Source of the DNA: Scleromitrula shiraiana
Lineage: Eukaryota > Ascomycota > Leotiomycetes > Helotiales > Sclerotiniaceae
Direction of reading: 5' to 3'
DNA: 64,000 nt
NCBI GenBank assembly: GCA_028455995.1
Contig: JABELC010000002.1
Location: forward strand, 1,488,001 to 1,552,000
The position numbers and the translations under genes were made by a program. The notes beneath the pieces are model-generated. The model made no database searches and was not told where the DNA came from. It worked only from the letters and a program-made list of their open reading frames with translations. Shown one piece after another: positions 51,343-61,328 of the stretch. The stretch's first letter is position 1. Each line of letters starts with the position of its first letter.

Positions 51343-53354
51343 ATGTCCAATTTGTCAGGCGAAACGCTCAAGTTAGAGTCCACCGAGGAAGTAAAGGAGA
51401 TAACTCAAACCTCGCTCGGAACAGATACTCAGGTACCTTCATCTTTCCCCAACAGCTCCCACCCCGCATATGCTCCAAATTGGTCTTGAGTACATGGCAC
51501 CTCTTTGACACTCTCAATTTCTCATGACTGACTTATCCATCAACAGAACAAAAAACTCTTCGCGGTATCAACAGCCCTTTTCATAAACTTCAACACAGGT
51601 CTCAGTGCTGGCCTCCCAACCGGCGCCCTGGATACCCTAATAACCACATTCAATGTCACCAGCGCACAACAAAAAGTCCTCCCCGTCTCTGTCTTCCTGA
51701 TCGGTTATATATTCGACCCAATCAACTTTGGACCAATGAGTGAATCCTTCGATCGAAGAATATGCTTTCTTGGTTCCTTCGGTCTTTACACAGTCTTCAC
51801 GCTGGCTTGTGCTCTTGCTCCTAACTGGCCATTACTGTTACTTTTCCGATTTCTGGTGGGAGTAGGTGCTTCGGCTCCCCAGTATATCCTCGGGGGTATG
51901 TTCTCGGACATTTACCCAGATCTGCTGCATCGTGGTAAAGCAGTCATGATCGCGGGCTTAATGAATACTTTTGGTCCTCTTGCTGGTCCAATCATTGCCG
52001 GATATACCTCTACGAATCATTGGAGACGGAAGTTCTGGATAGCACTTGTCTTACTTAGCTGGTTCGAACTGGCCGATGCTACTGCTGCTTCCAGGTTTGT
52101 TTATCCCCAAACTTTCCCCAGTTTCGTTGAACGAGTCAAAGTCTCATGTGCAAATTCTTTAGAGACATTCGCTCCTGCAATTCAACATCGTCTCGAAAAA
52201 GCTCAACGTCTAGTGAGTGGGGGCGAATGAGGCCGGTAGAAACATGAGAAGGCTAGTTATTGTTTCCGTTATGAGACCGATACGCATGTTTGCCAAACCA
52301 CTAGTTCTCTTCTCCGACTTGTTTTTGGTGTATCAATACAGTATCTTCTATCTTTATTTCGACGCTTATCAGATCATATTCCAAGACTAGTATTTACCAC
52401 CAAGAAGCGCCCTAATTCATGAACTACTACATCATGCAAGTTCAAATCTCTGCATTTTTGTTGTTTAGCTTCCAGAAAAACAATTTAATACACTAAATGT
52501 TCGATCAGCTTTCAAGCATTTAAATAGTTTCGATGTTGAACATCAACTTGAGCAATACAATGATTTGATTGTTCAACTGGTAGTCGGTTCATGGATTAGC
52601 ACACCTCTAATGCATTTTCTCAATGTCGAGGCTTTAGAAGACAATTGACTGACACCTCAATATAAAGGCCCATACGGTATGAGCTTAGGCCAAGTAGCAT
52701 TGATGTTACTCCCAAGTGAGTCTACAGATCCCCAGCCAGGGTTTACATAGTACTAATAGTGGTAAAACCAAGTCGGGATAGGAGGAGTTCTAGCAATGCT
52801 CACATTCCTTTGGTATGACCGGTATCTTGCCCAAAGCAAAGCCGCCGGAAAATCATGGGCCCTGCAAGAAGAATATCGTCGCCTACCACTTGCATGCGTT
52901 GGAGGACCGCCGTGTGCGATTTCTTTATTCTGGCTTGGCTGGACGGCACGCTCGAATATCCACTGTAAGTACAGACGTCATTCATTCCTGACCCAGCTGT
53001 AATATCTAGACAGCTCACAAGATGCAGGGTCGGTACCAGCTCTCTCAGGAATTGTATTTGGGATTGGAATTGACCTGACATTTATGGCTCTTAATAATTA
53101 CATAACGGATGCCTATGATATATACTCTGCTTCGGTACTTGCTTCCTCGGTGCTAAGCAGAAATTTAGCGGCGGCTTTGTTGCTACCACTATCGTATGTA
53201 TGATGTGATGGGGACTCCGTGGGCTTGTAGCATGTTGGGATTTATCTGTCTTGCATTAAGCCTCATTCCATTTACGTTTCTCAAATATGGTCCCAAACTA
53301 AGACAGAAGAGTAAGTTCTGTCAAAAGATCGGGGACGGAGAAAGTGTGGTTTAG
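51343..53354 (+). pseudogene. Decayed MFS transporter gene (DHA1 drug/proton antiporter type), interrupted by a MITE
   Basis: The first half is intact: exon 51343-51432 (MSNLSGETLKLES.., cytoplasmic tail), then 51547-52230 with about six membrane helices and DHA1 signatures: PMSESFDRRICFLGSFGLYTVF, LLLLFRFLVGVGASAP, GGMFSDIYPDLLHRGKAV, GPLAGPIIAGYTST. Then TGA at 52228-52230; family-like sequence resumes one base out of frame (NMRRLVIVSVMRPIRMF..QYSIFYLYFDAYQIIFQ) to TAG 52388-52390. MITE copy C sits at 52412-52600. After it the second half continues from PYGMSLGQVALMLL (about 52669) across good introns 52716-52772 and 52965-53027 to SGIVFGIGIDLTFMALNNYITDAYDIYSAS. A further shift near 53198 precedes TPWACSMLGFICLALSLIPFTF and the stop at 53352-53354. 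The MITE may have landed in a former intron, since a GACTGAC branch and AAAG precede the resumption. Confidence 0.87.
52412..52600. mobile_element. MITE, copy C, about 189 bp, within the transporter gene
   Basis: Left end TAATTCATGAACTACTACAT and right end TAGTCGGTTCATGGATTAGC are inverted repeats with TA at both outer borders. Interior TTGATTGTTCAACTGG matches copy B. No ORF. It separates the two halves of the MFS reading frame. Confidence 0.83.
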
Positions 53355-53759
53355 AAAGCTATTGGGTGTATCAATTGATGGATTAAAAAGACAAGATGTA
53401 CAATTGATAGTCATGATCTCAACAAATGGCGGAATGTAACAATGATGAGGAACAGATGGATGAAACAATGAAAAAAAGTCGTTAAAGTTTGAGATTTGAG
53501 ATTGGCTTTCCCAAGAAATCGGGCTAGATAAAACAGATCTTTAATGATTCTTTTGTATACGCGAAACAAGTATACTATGATAGATGCATCTGTACGAATG
53601 TGGTATCTTTCCATGTTGCGCCAAAACTCCCCTGAGAGATATAAAATCTCTCAATATGCTGTTATTATACATATACCCACTCACTGCGAGATCCCTAACG
53701 CCATGCCATGACTCAATATATATATATCTCCATCCCAACAAGAAACACGAAAGAATTTT
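53355..53759. other. Short intergenic stretch
   Basis: Convergent 3' flanks of the transporter relic and CTK2. A TA dinucleotide run lies near 53720-53731. No gene is seen. Confidence 0.4.
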
Positions 53760-55129
53760 TCATCTACGCATCCGCTTGTTAAAATGATGGTAATCTCGGC
53801 CATTCCGTCGATCATGAGGTCCTCTATGATTATTACCATGGAGAGTTGGGATTGGCTCCACAGGTACAGTTTCCTCGACTTCCACTTCGTAATCTTCGTA
53901 TTCGTTACGAAAGTATTCATTGACTGTATTTCGTTCATCTTTGGCCGTGTTTGCATCCAGCATGAAACGTACAGTTCCATCTTGTCCACGCGTACCAACA
54001 CCTCGTTTGCCCGACCCAGAAGACTTTGGACTCATGGTTGCAGGAGATGCTACATCTCTGCCATTGAAACGTACGTCCGATGGACTAGCTGGGGTGATAG
54101 GCGTTTGTGGAGTCTTGATGTTTGGTCTTAAGCCATTATTACGTGGTAGTTCGTAGTATTCTGTATGACGGGGAAGTTTTTTCTCTTCAAGCTCCTGATT
54201 GATTTTGATCCGAATATTGATGAATTTGTCGATGTTATGCAATGGACCAACATTTGACTGCTTTTGAAAATGTGTATATAGGTCCAATAAATCCAGCATA
54301 GTTTCCATGATTTCTGAGCGAGTAGTCCACCATTTCTTGTAGCTAGGTCCTCGCCAACCCTTTTGCTTCTCAACGATCAAAGTGGCAAGTTCCACACATG
54401 AAAAAGCCATGGTAGAACAAGTCTGTTTGAGAGGCGCAAATGTTCGATATAGATCTAGCATAACTTGGTAAGCAACTTGAGCGACGTCCTTTTGAATTCC
54501 GCCCTTTTTAACTAGCTTGATGAGATGCTTCTGTGGGTATCGAACACGAAAATCAAAACCGGATGCTTCAAGCATTAGACGTTCAAGGCCAATGACGATT
54601 TTGGATGGGGCCTCAAAAACCTACTAGGGGGTCAGCTCGTTCATGTAAAAAGCATTAAAGGCACTTACGCTATCATCCGAACTTAAATGCTCAGAAGGTG
54701 AGTGCTTTAGATTATGTGCGGCGCAAAGTATCTCCTTCGATTTCTTCAGAGTATCCTCAATCTTACAAGCCGTGAGGAGGGCAGCAGCTGCTGCGTCTTG
54801 ATATTGATATTCTGTGTCTTTATGAACAAGGCGGAACCTGTGATAATATGTAATGGCAGTGCAAAAAGTACGAACAGGACTAGGACGTATTAGCTTCGAC
54901 AAATACATAACGGAAAAATAGGGACTGACAGTTGCAAAGCTATTCTAACGTCATGAATCCATGTGACTCCCTGTAATCTAAATTGATCTTCCCGCGATGG
55001 ATTTATGCCAATAGTCATTAGTTGGGAGTGGACTTGTTGCTGGAACATATATGGTTTTGCGACCTGAATGAATGATGGGTGGGGACCAGTTGGATTGCTC
55101 GTGTGAGCTGCTTCCGGAGCAGGTGCCAT
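53760..55129 (-). CDS. CTK2: CTD kinase I cyclin subunit Ctk2-like, 423 aa
   Basis: Three exons: 55129-54930, 54879-54669 and 54620-53760 (1272 nt). The cyclin fold opens with PSFIQVAKPYMFQQQVHSQLMTIGINPSREDQFRLQGVTWIHDV, continues VRTFCTAITYYHRFRLVHKDTEYQYQDAAAAALLTACKIEDTLKKSKEI, and the second half contains VIGLERLMLEASGFDFRVRYPQKHLIKLVKK and KQTCSTMAFSCVELATLIVEKQ. This pattern is that of the Ctk2/Lsc1 cyclin of CTDK-I, which with Ctk1 and Ctk3 phosphorylates Ser2 of the RNA polymerase II tail and promotes elongation. The C-terminal ~150 residues are disordered, rich in Pro, Ser, Arg and ending in a basic His/Arg tail. An alternative would be a cyclin K/T type, but EASGFDFRVRYP favours Ctk2. 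Confidence 0.9.
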
Positions 55130-56038
55130 ATTTTATGAGAAAATATGATGGATGTTATCAGTCGTGTAGTGTTCGGGAGTCTACGTCCACTCCAAGCAAT
55201 CCTGCTGCAACTGGAGCAAATTGACGCCTTCGAATCGAGTTGCTTTGAAGAGGTCGTAATATTGACAGTGATAAATTCGATTTCTTAACAACCTGACTGC
55301 CCGATGACGTTATGCACTCTCCTGCTTCCTACTCTATGTCTATCTTGTAATGCGCAACGTATCCGTAAAGGGGCTCCTGCTCCTCCTCCCTGCCTTGCTT
55401 GCTATAGAGCCGCGAAAGTGATTCTCTTCTGCAGCCTTGAGGTTCTGATGCAATGGCAAACAATGCTCCAACAGAAAATATACTCGACAGTACTATTTAA
55501 AACCTTTCGTCTCGAATCAGAAGGAATCCGTAGTATAATGGACAAAGCCTGCTGCTAAGGTCAAGTCTGGAAGTAAATTCTCTTCGCGCAACGTTGTAGG
55601 GGCGAAATCAATGCTGCTAGGTTGTCACAAAAGATAAAGCTTGGGCGCGCAAGTCGCTGCTGAGAATCAAAGAGACTTCTGCTTAGATTTGAGGTCTTGA
55701 CGATGAAAAGAAAGACAACTGCTAACAAAAATACAAAGTACTTTCTATCTCAGAATATCGGGGATATATTATTCCCTTCCTGATCGGTAGAATATCGGAT
55801 ACATGTCAGCCTTAAAGCGGCTTTGTGGGGACGGGCTATGAATAACCTCAGCTGGGGGACATGCGACAAAGACATTCATTTCAGCTTCGTAAGACTCTAG
55901 AGTCATATCATTTTTATCACCTTGAAGATAGCTTCGAGTTTTACTGCAGCTTCTGATATATTTTGTTACACCAGTAAGCATTCAAAAACTACCATTCTAG
56001 AGCTTCATCATTACCAGCCGCCGCTGAGCTCTCCAAAT
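55130..56038. other. Divergent promoter region between CTK2 and PPT1
   Basis: Both neighbours are transcribed outward. A short frame at 55304-55558 has no domain and is not called. No repeat is seen. Confidence 0.45.
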
Positions 56039-57206
56039 ATGGCGCCTATCACCAAGATGATCTCGTTGCTTAGCAGCGCATCCATTATTCAAGCCATTGT
56101 GATGCCCGAAAGTATCGCCGATTTTCCATCTGCGAGAGATCCACTTGTATCCGTCTACGATAAGGATAGTCCTCTTCCAAGCATCTTTAATTTAACCCTA
56201 TCCGACAATGTTCGCAAGGTTACAGCTAACGCTGGCGACGACGACGATACCCCTCTCCCATTGGTCATTTGGCATGGACTTGGTGACAACTATAAGGCTG
56301 ATGGTTTAGCGCAAGTAGGGGAACTGGCTGATGCTGTTCATCCTGGGACTTTCGTTTATAATATCCACGTCGACGATGATGCCTCGGCCGATAGAACTGC
56401 CACTTTCTTCGGGAATCTCACCCGTGAGTATCTGTTTGTCTGTACTTCTATCTACTAGAAACGAATCAACTAACATTTCATCCTCCCTAGTGCAAATCGA
56501 TAAAGTCTGCGCAGACCTTGCTGCCCATCCCATCCTCAGCACCGCTCCCGCCATCGATGCCCTCGGATTCTCTCAAGGAGGTCAATTCCTCCGCGGCTAC
56601 ATCTCTCGCTGCAACAACCCACCCATCCGATCTCTCGTAACCTTCGGATCCCAACATAACGGAATCTCCGCATTCCAATCTTGCAATGCTGGAGATTTCC
56701 TCTGCCGGGGCGCACAAACTCTTCTCCGCTCTAACACCTGGTCTGCCTTCGTACAATCGCGTCTTGTGCCCGCTCAATATTTCCGCGACCCCGAGAAATT
56801 AGATGAGTATCTCGAGTATTCTAATTTCCTTGCCGATATCAACAATGAGCGTGTGTTGAAGAACGAAACGTACAAGGAGAACATGGAGAAGTTGGAGAGA
56901 TTTGTGATGTATGTTTTTGAGGACGACACAACAGTTATTCCTAAGGAAAGTGCTTGGTGGAGCGAGGTTAATGGGACGGAGGTTACGCCGTTGAGGGAGA
57001 GAGATATCTATCGGGAGGATTGGATTGGTCTTAAAAGCTTGGATAAGAAGGGAGCTCTAAAGTTTGAGACAACTCCTGGGGGACATATGTCGCTCAGTGA
57101 GAAGGTCTTAACAAAAGCCTTCAAGGAGAACTTTGGTGTGTTTGGAAAGAAATTTGACGAGAAGGCTGTGGATGGTGAGCGTTTGGGTCATGAGGAAGAA
57201 TTGTAG
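56039..57206 (+). CDS. PPT1: Palmitoyl-protein thioesterase 1-like, 366 aa
   Basis: Two exons: 56039-56423 and 56491-57206 (1101 nt; GTGAGT..CCTAG intron). The enzyme hydrolyses thioester-linked palmitate from S-acylated proteins in the vacuole/lysosome. An alpha/beta-hydrolase fold is seen with PLVIWHGLGDNY (oxyanion strand), the nucleophile elbow DALGFSQGGQFLRGYI (Ser156), LVTFGSQHNGISAF, the acid in VFEDDTTVIPKESAWW (Asp273 or 274) and the catalytic His at GGHMSLSE (about His327), all in the PPT1 order. The N-terminus (MAPITKMISLLSSASIIQAIVM) is a plausible signal peptide. The frame is open upstream of 56039, but without an ATG. Possible N-glycosylation sites include NLTL, NLT, NETY and NGTE. 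Length is slightly above human PPT1 because of an acidic DDDD insert near residue 65 and a C-terminal tail. Confidence 0.94.
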
Positions 57207-57768
57207 GATTACTTGTTAACTTTTTGTTGCTTTAAATTGGAATTGTCTGTAACTGGGAATACCGACTGGGTGGGCGTTATTCGTTTTGGTTAAGGAGCTT
57301 GGGAGATAGGAGTTTCAATATCATCCATCATGATGGATATCCGAGCTGTTCAAATTCTAAATGCCCATTCAGTTAAGATATAATCACTTTAGATATACCT
57401 TAGCTTGAATATCTATATCTTAAGCAGACATTTATATTTAAGTTGATTTAAAATCATGTTAATTTCTGTATACAATACAGACATCCAAACCAAATTAGTT
57501 GAACAAATGTTTAAATGTTTACTTATTATGCAGACGTTAGAAGATGGATTGGCTCGATCTTGATAAATCAATTACTTTAGGTATCTGTAATACATTGGTA
57601 CATTCGAGCCATACAATGATTTCCATTACTTCTGAATGCGATTCGGATCAACTTTTGACCATCCCTATACATAATGTACTCCAAACGCCATTCTGATCTC
57701 CGATATCTTCCATATACCACACTGAAGTTCTAATCAGACAACTTTTTTCCTGCTGTTATGCCCGTCGC
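57207..57768. other. Convergent 3' region of PPT1 and CIC1 with repeat
   Basis: Mostly filled by a palindromic repeat copy (about 57345-57545). No gene is seen. Confidence 0.45.
57345..57545. repeat. AT-rich palindromic dispersed repeat, copy 5
   Basis: Carries the best-preserved palindrome of the family: TTTCTGTATACAATACAGACATCC around 57463-57487. The left end (CGAGCTGTTCAAATTCTAAA then TGCCCATTCAG) is the inverse complement of the GAACAGACATTC..AGCTCG terminus. A second half-module ATTATGCAGACGTTAGAA lies near 57530. Confidence 0.6.
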
Positions 57769-59017
57769 TCAAGCCTTAGCCTTAGCCTTCTTACTCTTCT
57801 TCACAACCACAGGTACCTCATCAACCTCCTTCGCAGCCTCCTCCTTCTGTTTTCTCAACTTCTCTTTTCTTAGGGCAATCTCTTTGTCTAACTTGTCATC
57901 ATTACTCTCCGCCAACAACTTCTGCTTCTTCTCCTGCTTCTCACCCTCAATCGGAACCTCCTCAATAGCTCTACTCTTCCTCTTCTTACTGCCACCATTC
58001 TTCTTCTCTTGCGCCTTCTCCTCAATCTCCTTCACCACATCCGCATCCAAAACATCACCTTCCTCAACCCACAATTCATCTGCCAACCAAATGGGTAACG
58101 CTGCCGTCTCAGGTCCCTTGACGTGAATTGCTCTTACACCTCTCCACTTCTTTGGTACGAACTTTTCAATCACCGTATTAGCCACCGTCTCCAAATTCTC
58201 TGCCAACTTCGCCGCCTCCCAGCTTGCATATCCAATTCTAATCGAGGAGTTTGTCGAGCTACTCAACGTAACAAGCGCACAGGTAATAGCCTTCTCAATC
58301 TCCGCAGCAATTTTCTTAGGCTCCCCAGCCTTTGGGGCGTTCTCCCCCTTTGCGCGAGCGATTCTCTTTCCATCACTTCGGGGAGCTTCTGCCTGCACGG
58401 AAACTGGAATGGGACGCTTAGTGGTTGATTTGTAGAAACTTTTCCCTAAAAGCTTAGGCAATAAAGTAATAATTCTATCATCGGCGACAAAAATGTCATG
58501 TTCAGCGAACAGTTTCCTTTGCGCTTCATATTGCTTGTATTTTTTCTTCAATTTGTCAACGCCTACGACCTTGGTGATGCGCTTGGAGAGCTCAGCTGGG
58601 AATGCGGGCGAAGCGACAATATCTTTGTAGGTTCGTTGGGGGTCCGCGACAATGAGACAGATGGTTGTGTGTTCTGAGGTATTAAGTGGATGAGGAACTG
58701 AGATCTTGTTGGGCTTAAGTTTGGTCTTGTCGGAGATGTGCTTTTTGGTTGTGAGAGTGAGCCAAACTGGGGTAGACTCGGCGTCATTTGAATCGTTTTC
58801 TGCGAGGAGGTTTTGGGCACCCTCTCTTAACGACTTTTCACCATCTGTATTAGAGATGTGTTTCAGAAGAGCGGTTGATGCTTTTAGAACCTATTGCATC
58901 TATTAGTATGAAAAAAATTGGTCGATTTTGCAGATTGAAAAATACCTGTTGATGATCTAGTTGATATGGCGAACCACTCTCTACCTTGGTGGTAAGTGTT
59001 GTAGAAGCCGGTGCCAT
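57769..59017 (-). CDS. CIC1: Cic1/Utp30-like ribosome biogenesis protein (ribosomal L1 fold), 397 aa
   Basis: Two exons: 59017-58946 (MAPASTTLTTKVESGSPYQL..) and 58890-57769 (1194 nt), phase 0. An L1-like domain spans about residues 25-290: QQVLKASTALLKHI, then VWLTLTTKKHISDKTKLKPNKISVPHPL, CLIVADPQRTYKDIV, KLKKKYKQYEAQRKLFAEHDIFVADDRIITLLPKLLGKSFYK, which is the conserved YK.YEA.R.L...D.F..D.RI...LPK.LGK motif of this family, and VTLSSSTNSSIRIGYASW. The C-terminal ~110 residues are Lys/Glu-rich with nucleolar-type basic clusters ending KKSKKAKAKA. Cic1 (human RSL1D1) is a nucleolar pre-60S assembly factor; the paralogue Utp30 acts on pre-40S. Which of the two this corresponds to cannot be decided by eye; the length (yeast Cic1 376 aa, Utp30 274 aa) favours Cic1. 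Confidence 0.9.
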
Positions 59018-61328
59018 TGTGAAGAAATAAATGAATTGGAAGTAATATATTCTTTCAATTGGCTATGTTGAGTTTATAACGTTTGAAAGAATGTTCCAAT
59101 TCCAATCTTTCTTGTTGTAGTTCAGGAAAAAAACTCAAAAGCTATTTCTCACGATAAGAAATTTTGCGATTTGATTTTGATAAATTTCTTTGGCGTCGGA
59201 ATGTTTTTGCAAATTTCTCCGACATAAGCTAGATGATTGCGCTTCATCACTTCGCTGGTCACCGTAGTTGGTATGCGAGGCTGTATTTATTATCAATGTG
59301 CTTTCGCGAGGCTGGAATTTATGGAATTCATCTCAACTTCCGAGGTACATGGACTGTGAAGTTACCTAGCCCCTAGGTACTATGTACATAAGGTATCATG
59401 AGAAAAGTTTCGTTTCAATTAATATTGAATAAGATGAGAACTTAGACGATTTGGGAGAACAATTATGCAATGATGTGATGCTTCTATTTCTTTTCTGATA
59501 TCAAAATTATAACTTCTAGCTTGAAGAAAATGGTATAAATATATTACTTTATAGCCCCTCCTCCTCAACAAGATATCCCAAAGCACAAACCCAGGTAGGT
59601 GTCGTATATCATCCATGAACACATCCAAGGATCAACTCATTCATTCCTTTCATAATATCAAGCCAATATTCAATAAATCACACCGCCTTCATTCCGTCAA
59701 TCCATCCAACCTTTCCTCACACAGAGCAAAGCCAAGATCGATATCATGTAGGTATTTCCGTACATACTACATACATACATTGATAGCCCTGGACTCCTAT
59801 GGAGGGTAGAAACAGGAATATGTACACACTAACTAAGTGCATCTGCAACCATCCATCCACTTTGGCAGATTTTCATCTGCAGTAAGAGAGAAAAAAAACT
59901 TCTTCCAGCAAAGCAAAAAGACCCAAATACATAAACCTTATGTAGCATTGACGAAGAGAAATATGATTTGACTTTGAGTATCTGACATAATAATAAATGG
60001 ATCTAAAAGAATCCAAAGGACACGGATCTTGTTTCAATCAGCGCGTAGAGCAATTTCAATTTCACATCACATTGCGCGTTAAGTAAGTTAAGGAACGTAC
60101 CCGTTTGGTAGCGTGCTTAGGTATGCTTCAGGAGGCTGGAAACAACTCGCGTGTTGGTGGAGTTGTTCCTAGTCTGGTTGGTCTCTACGCAAGATATTAC
60201 ATACGGAAATGGGTTGGGATTGGGATCATTGGGGTCATTAATTGCCCAGGTGGGATTGGAATAGAACTAATGTGAAGGGAGAACAAGAAAAAGTACAGTA
60301 TTGCTGGCACTGACTGACATTGACCTGACACCACTGTAACTCTTTGGACTGTGATTCGGAGTTATTATTACGGTTGGTTTGTGACGAGATAGATGATGAG
60401 GTTAGTTGAGGTTAGGTATAAAGTTATGAAAAGTACGTCAACTAGTATATTGTAGTCAATCTGTAAGTAAGAAGGAATGAATGAATAGGTATCATGTATG
60501 ATGTTACTGGTATGTAATGAGCCTTTTAGTTGTAATGAGTCTTGGTTTCTAGTAGTATGTAAAGATTTAAAGCTACTATGCATGTACCTACTATGTCTAT
60601 GTAAGTGTAATAAGTGTGTCTAATAACCTTTGAGGCAGAGCAACCTTAGAGCTTGTAAGAGATATACCCAGGTGATACTCAAGATTAGATGAGAGAGTAT
60701 GGAAATATATATGGAAAAAGATTGAAAGAATTGTTGTTCAATAGGAATCTTCGATAACTAGATTTTCCAACTAAATAATAAATATTCCAAGATTGAGAAT
60801 CTTCAATATCCTTTCATTCACTAATAATTGAAATCATATGTCCTCCCTCATCCTATCCATGGATCTATTTTTTTTTATGAAAGTAAGAAAAAAATCAGCA
60901 GAATATAAAAATTTGTTATAGCAGCACTCGAACATTTTTATTAGACTCAACGCGGGTCGCGTCTGGTACTGGGTAGTAGTACTATGGGTCTTTTTGGAAC
61001 CTTTAAACCTTCAACTCTTTCCGTATTCTCCATCTCACATTTGAGACCTGGGTCGCGGCCATTACAAAACCCAGTAACCATTCATTTAACATTTTCAAAT
61101 CTTTTACTTCTCTACGGGTCTTTCAATTCTTCATTCGATTCTTGTGTTAACAAATTTGTATTTTCTAAAAGAGAGGTTATATTCAAAGTCTTCAGTATCA
61201 AAAATCTTATGAACTCGCGTTATAAAGTTCAACCTTACCCACCACCGCGTCTAGGTCGCGATCTCTTATATCCACTTTGGAGAAAATCCTTTTAAAGAAT
61301 CACCTTGTACGATCAAAGTGTAACTATC
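59018..61328. other. Long divergent intergenic stretch between CIC1 and the FHA gene
   Basis: No gene, RNA or transposon is recognised in 2.3 kb. Short frames (for example 59419-59628, 59615-59809, 60368-60583 and 60984-61295) overlap each other and lack domains. The last is an open frame directly upstream of the FHA gene, more likely leader sequence with upstream ORFs. A clean divergent promoter of this size may hold the cell-cycle elements expected for a Tos4-type gene, but I see no clear MCB (ACGCGT) or SCB (CGCGAAA) site. Confidence 0.4.

Noticed and set aside
55520..55575. tRNA-like A-box (TAGTATAATGG) and B-box-like (GGTCAAGTCTGG) sequences
   Set aside because: The spacing is too short for a tRNA and no acceptor or anticodon stem can be paired.
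55922..56038. N-terminal extension of the thioesterase
   Set aside because: No ATG upstream in frame; the ATG at 56039 gives a sensible signal peptide.
61305..61328. Upstream extension of the FHA gene
   Set aside because: The frame is open but begins with a non-ATG codon; the first ATG is at 61329.
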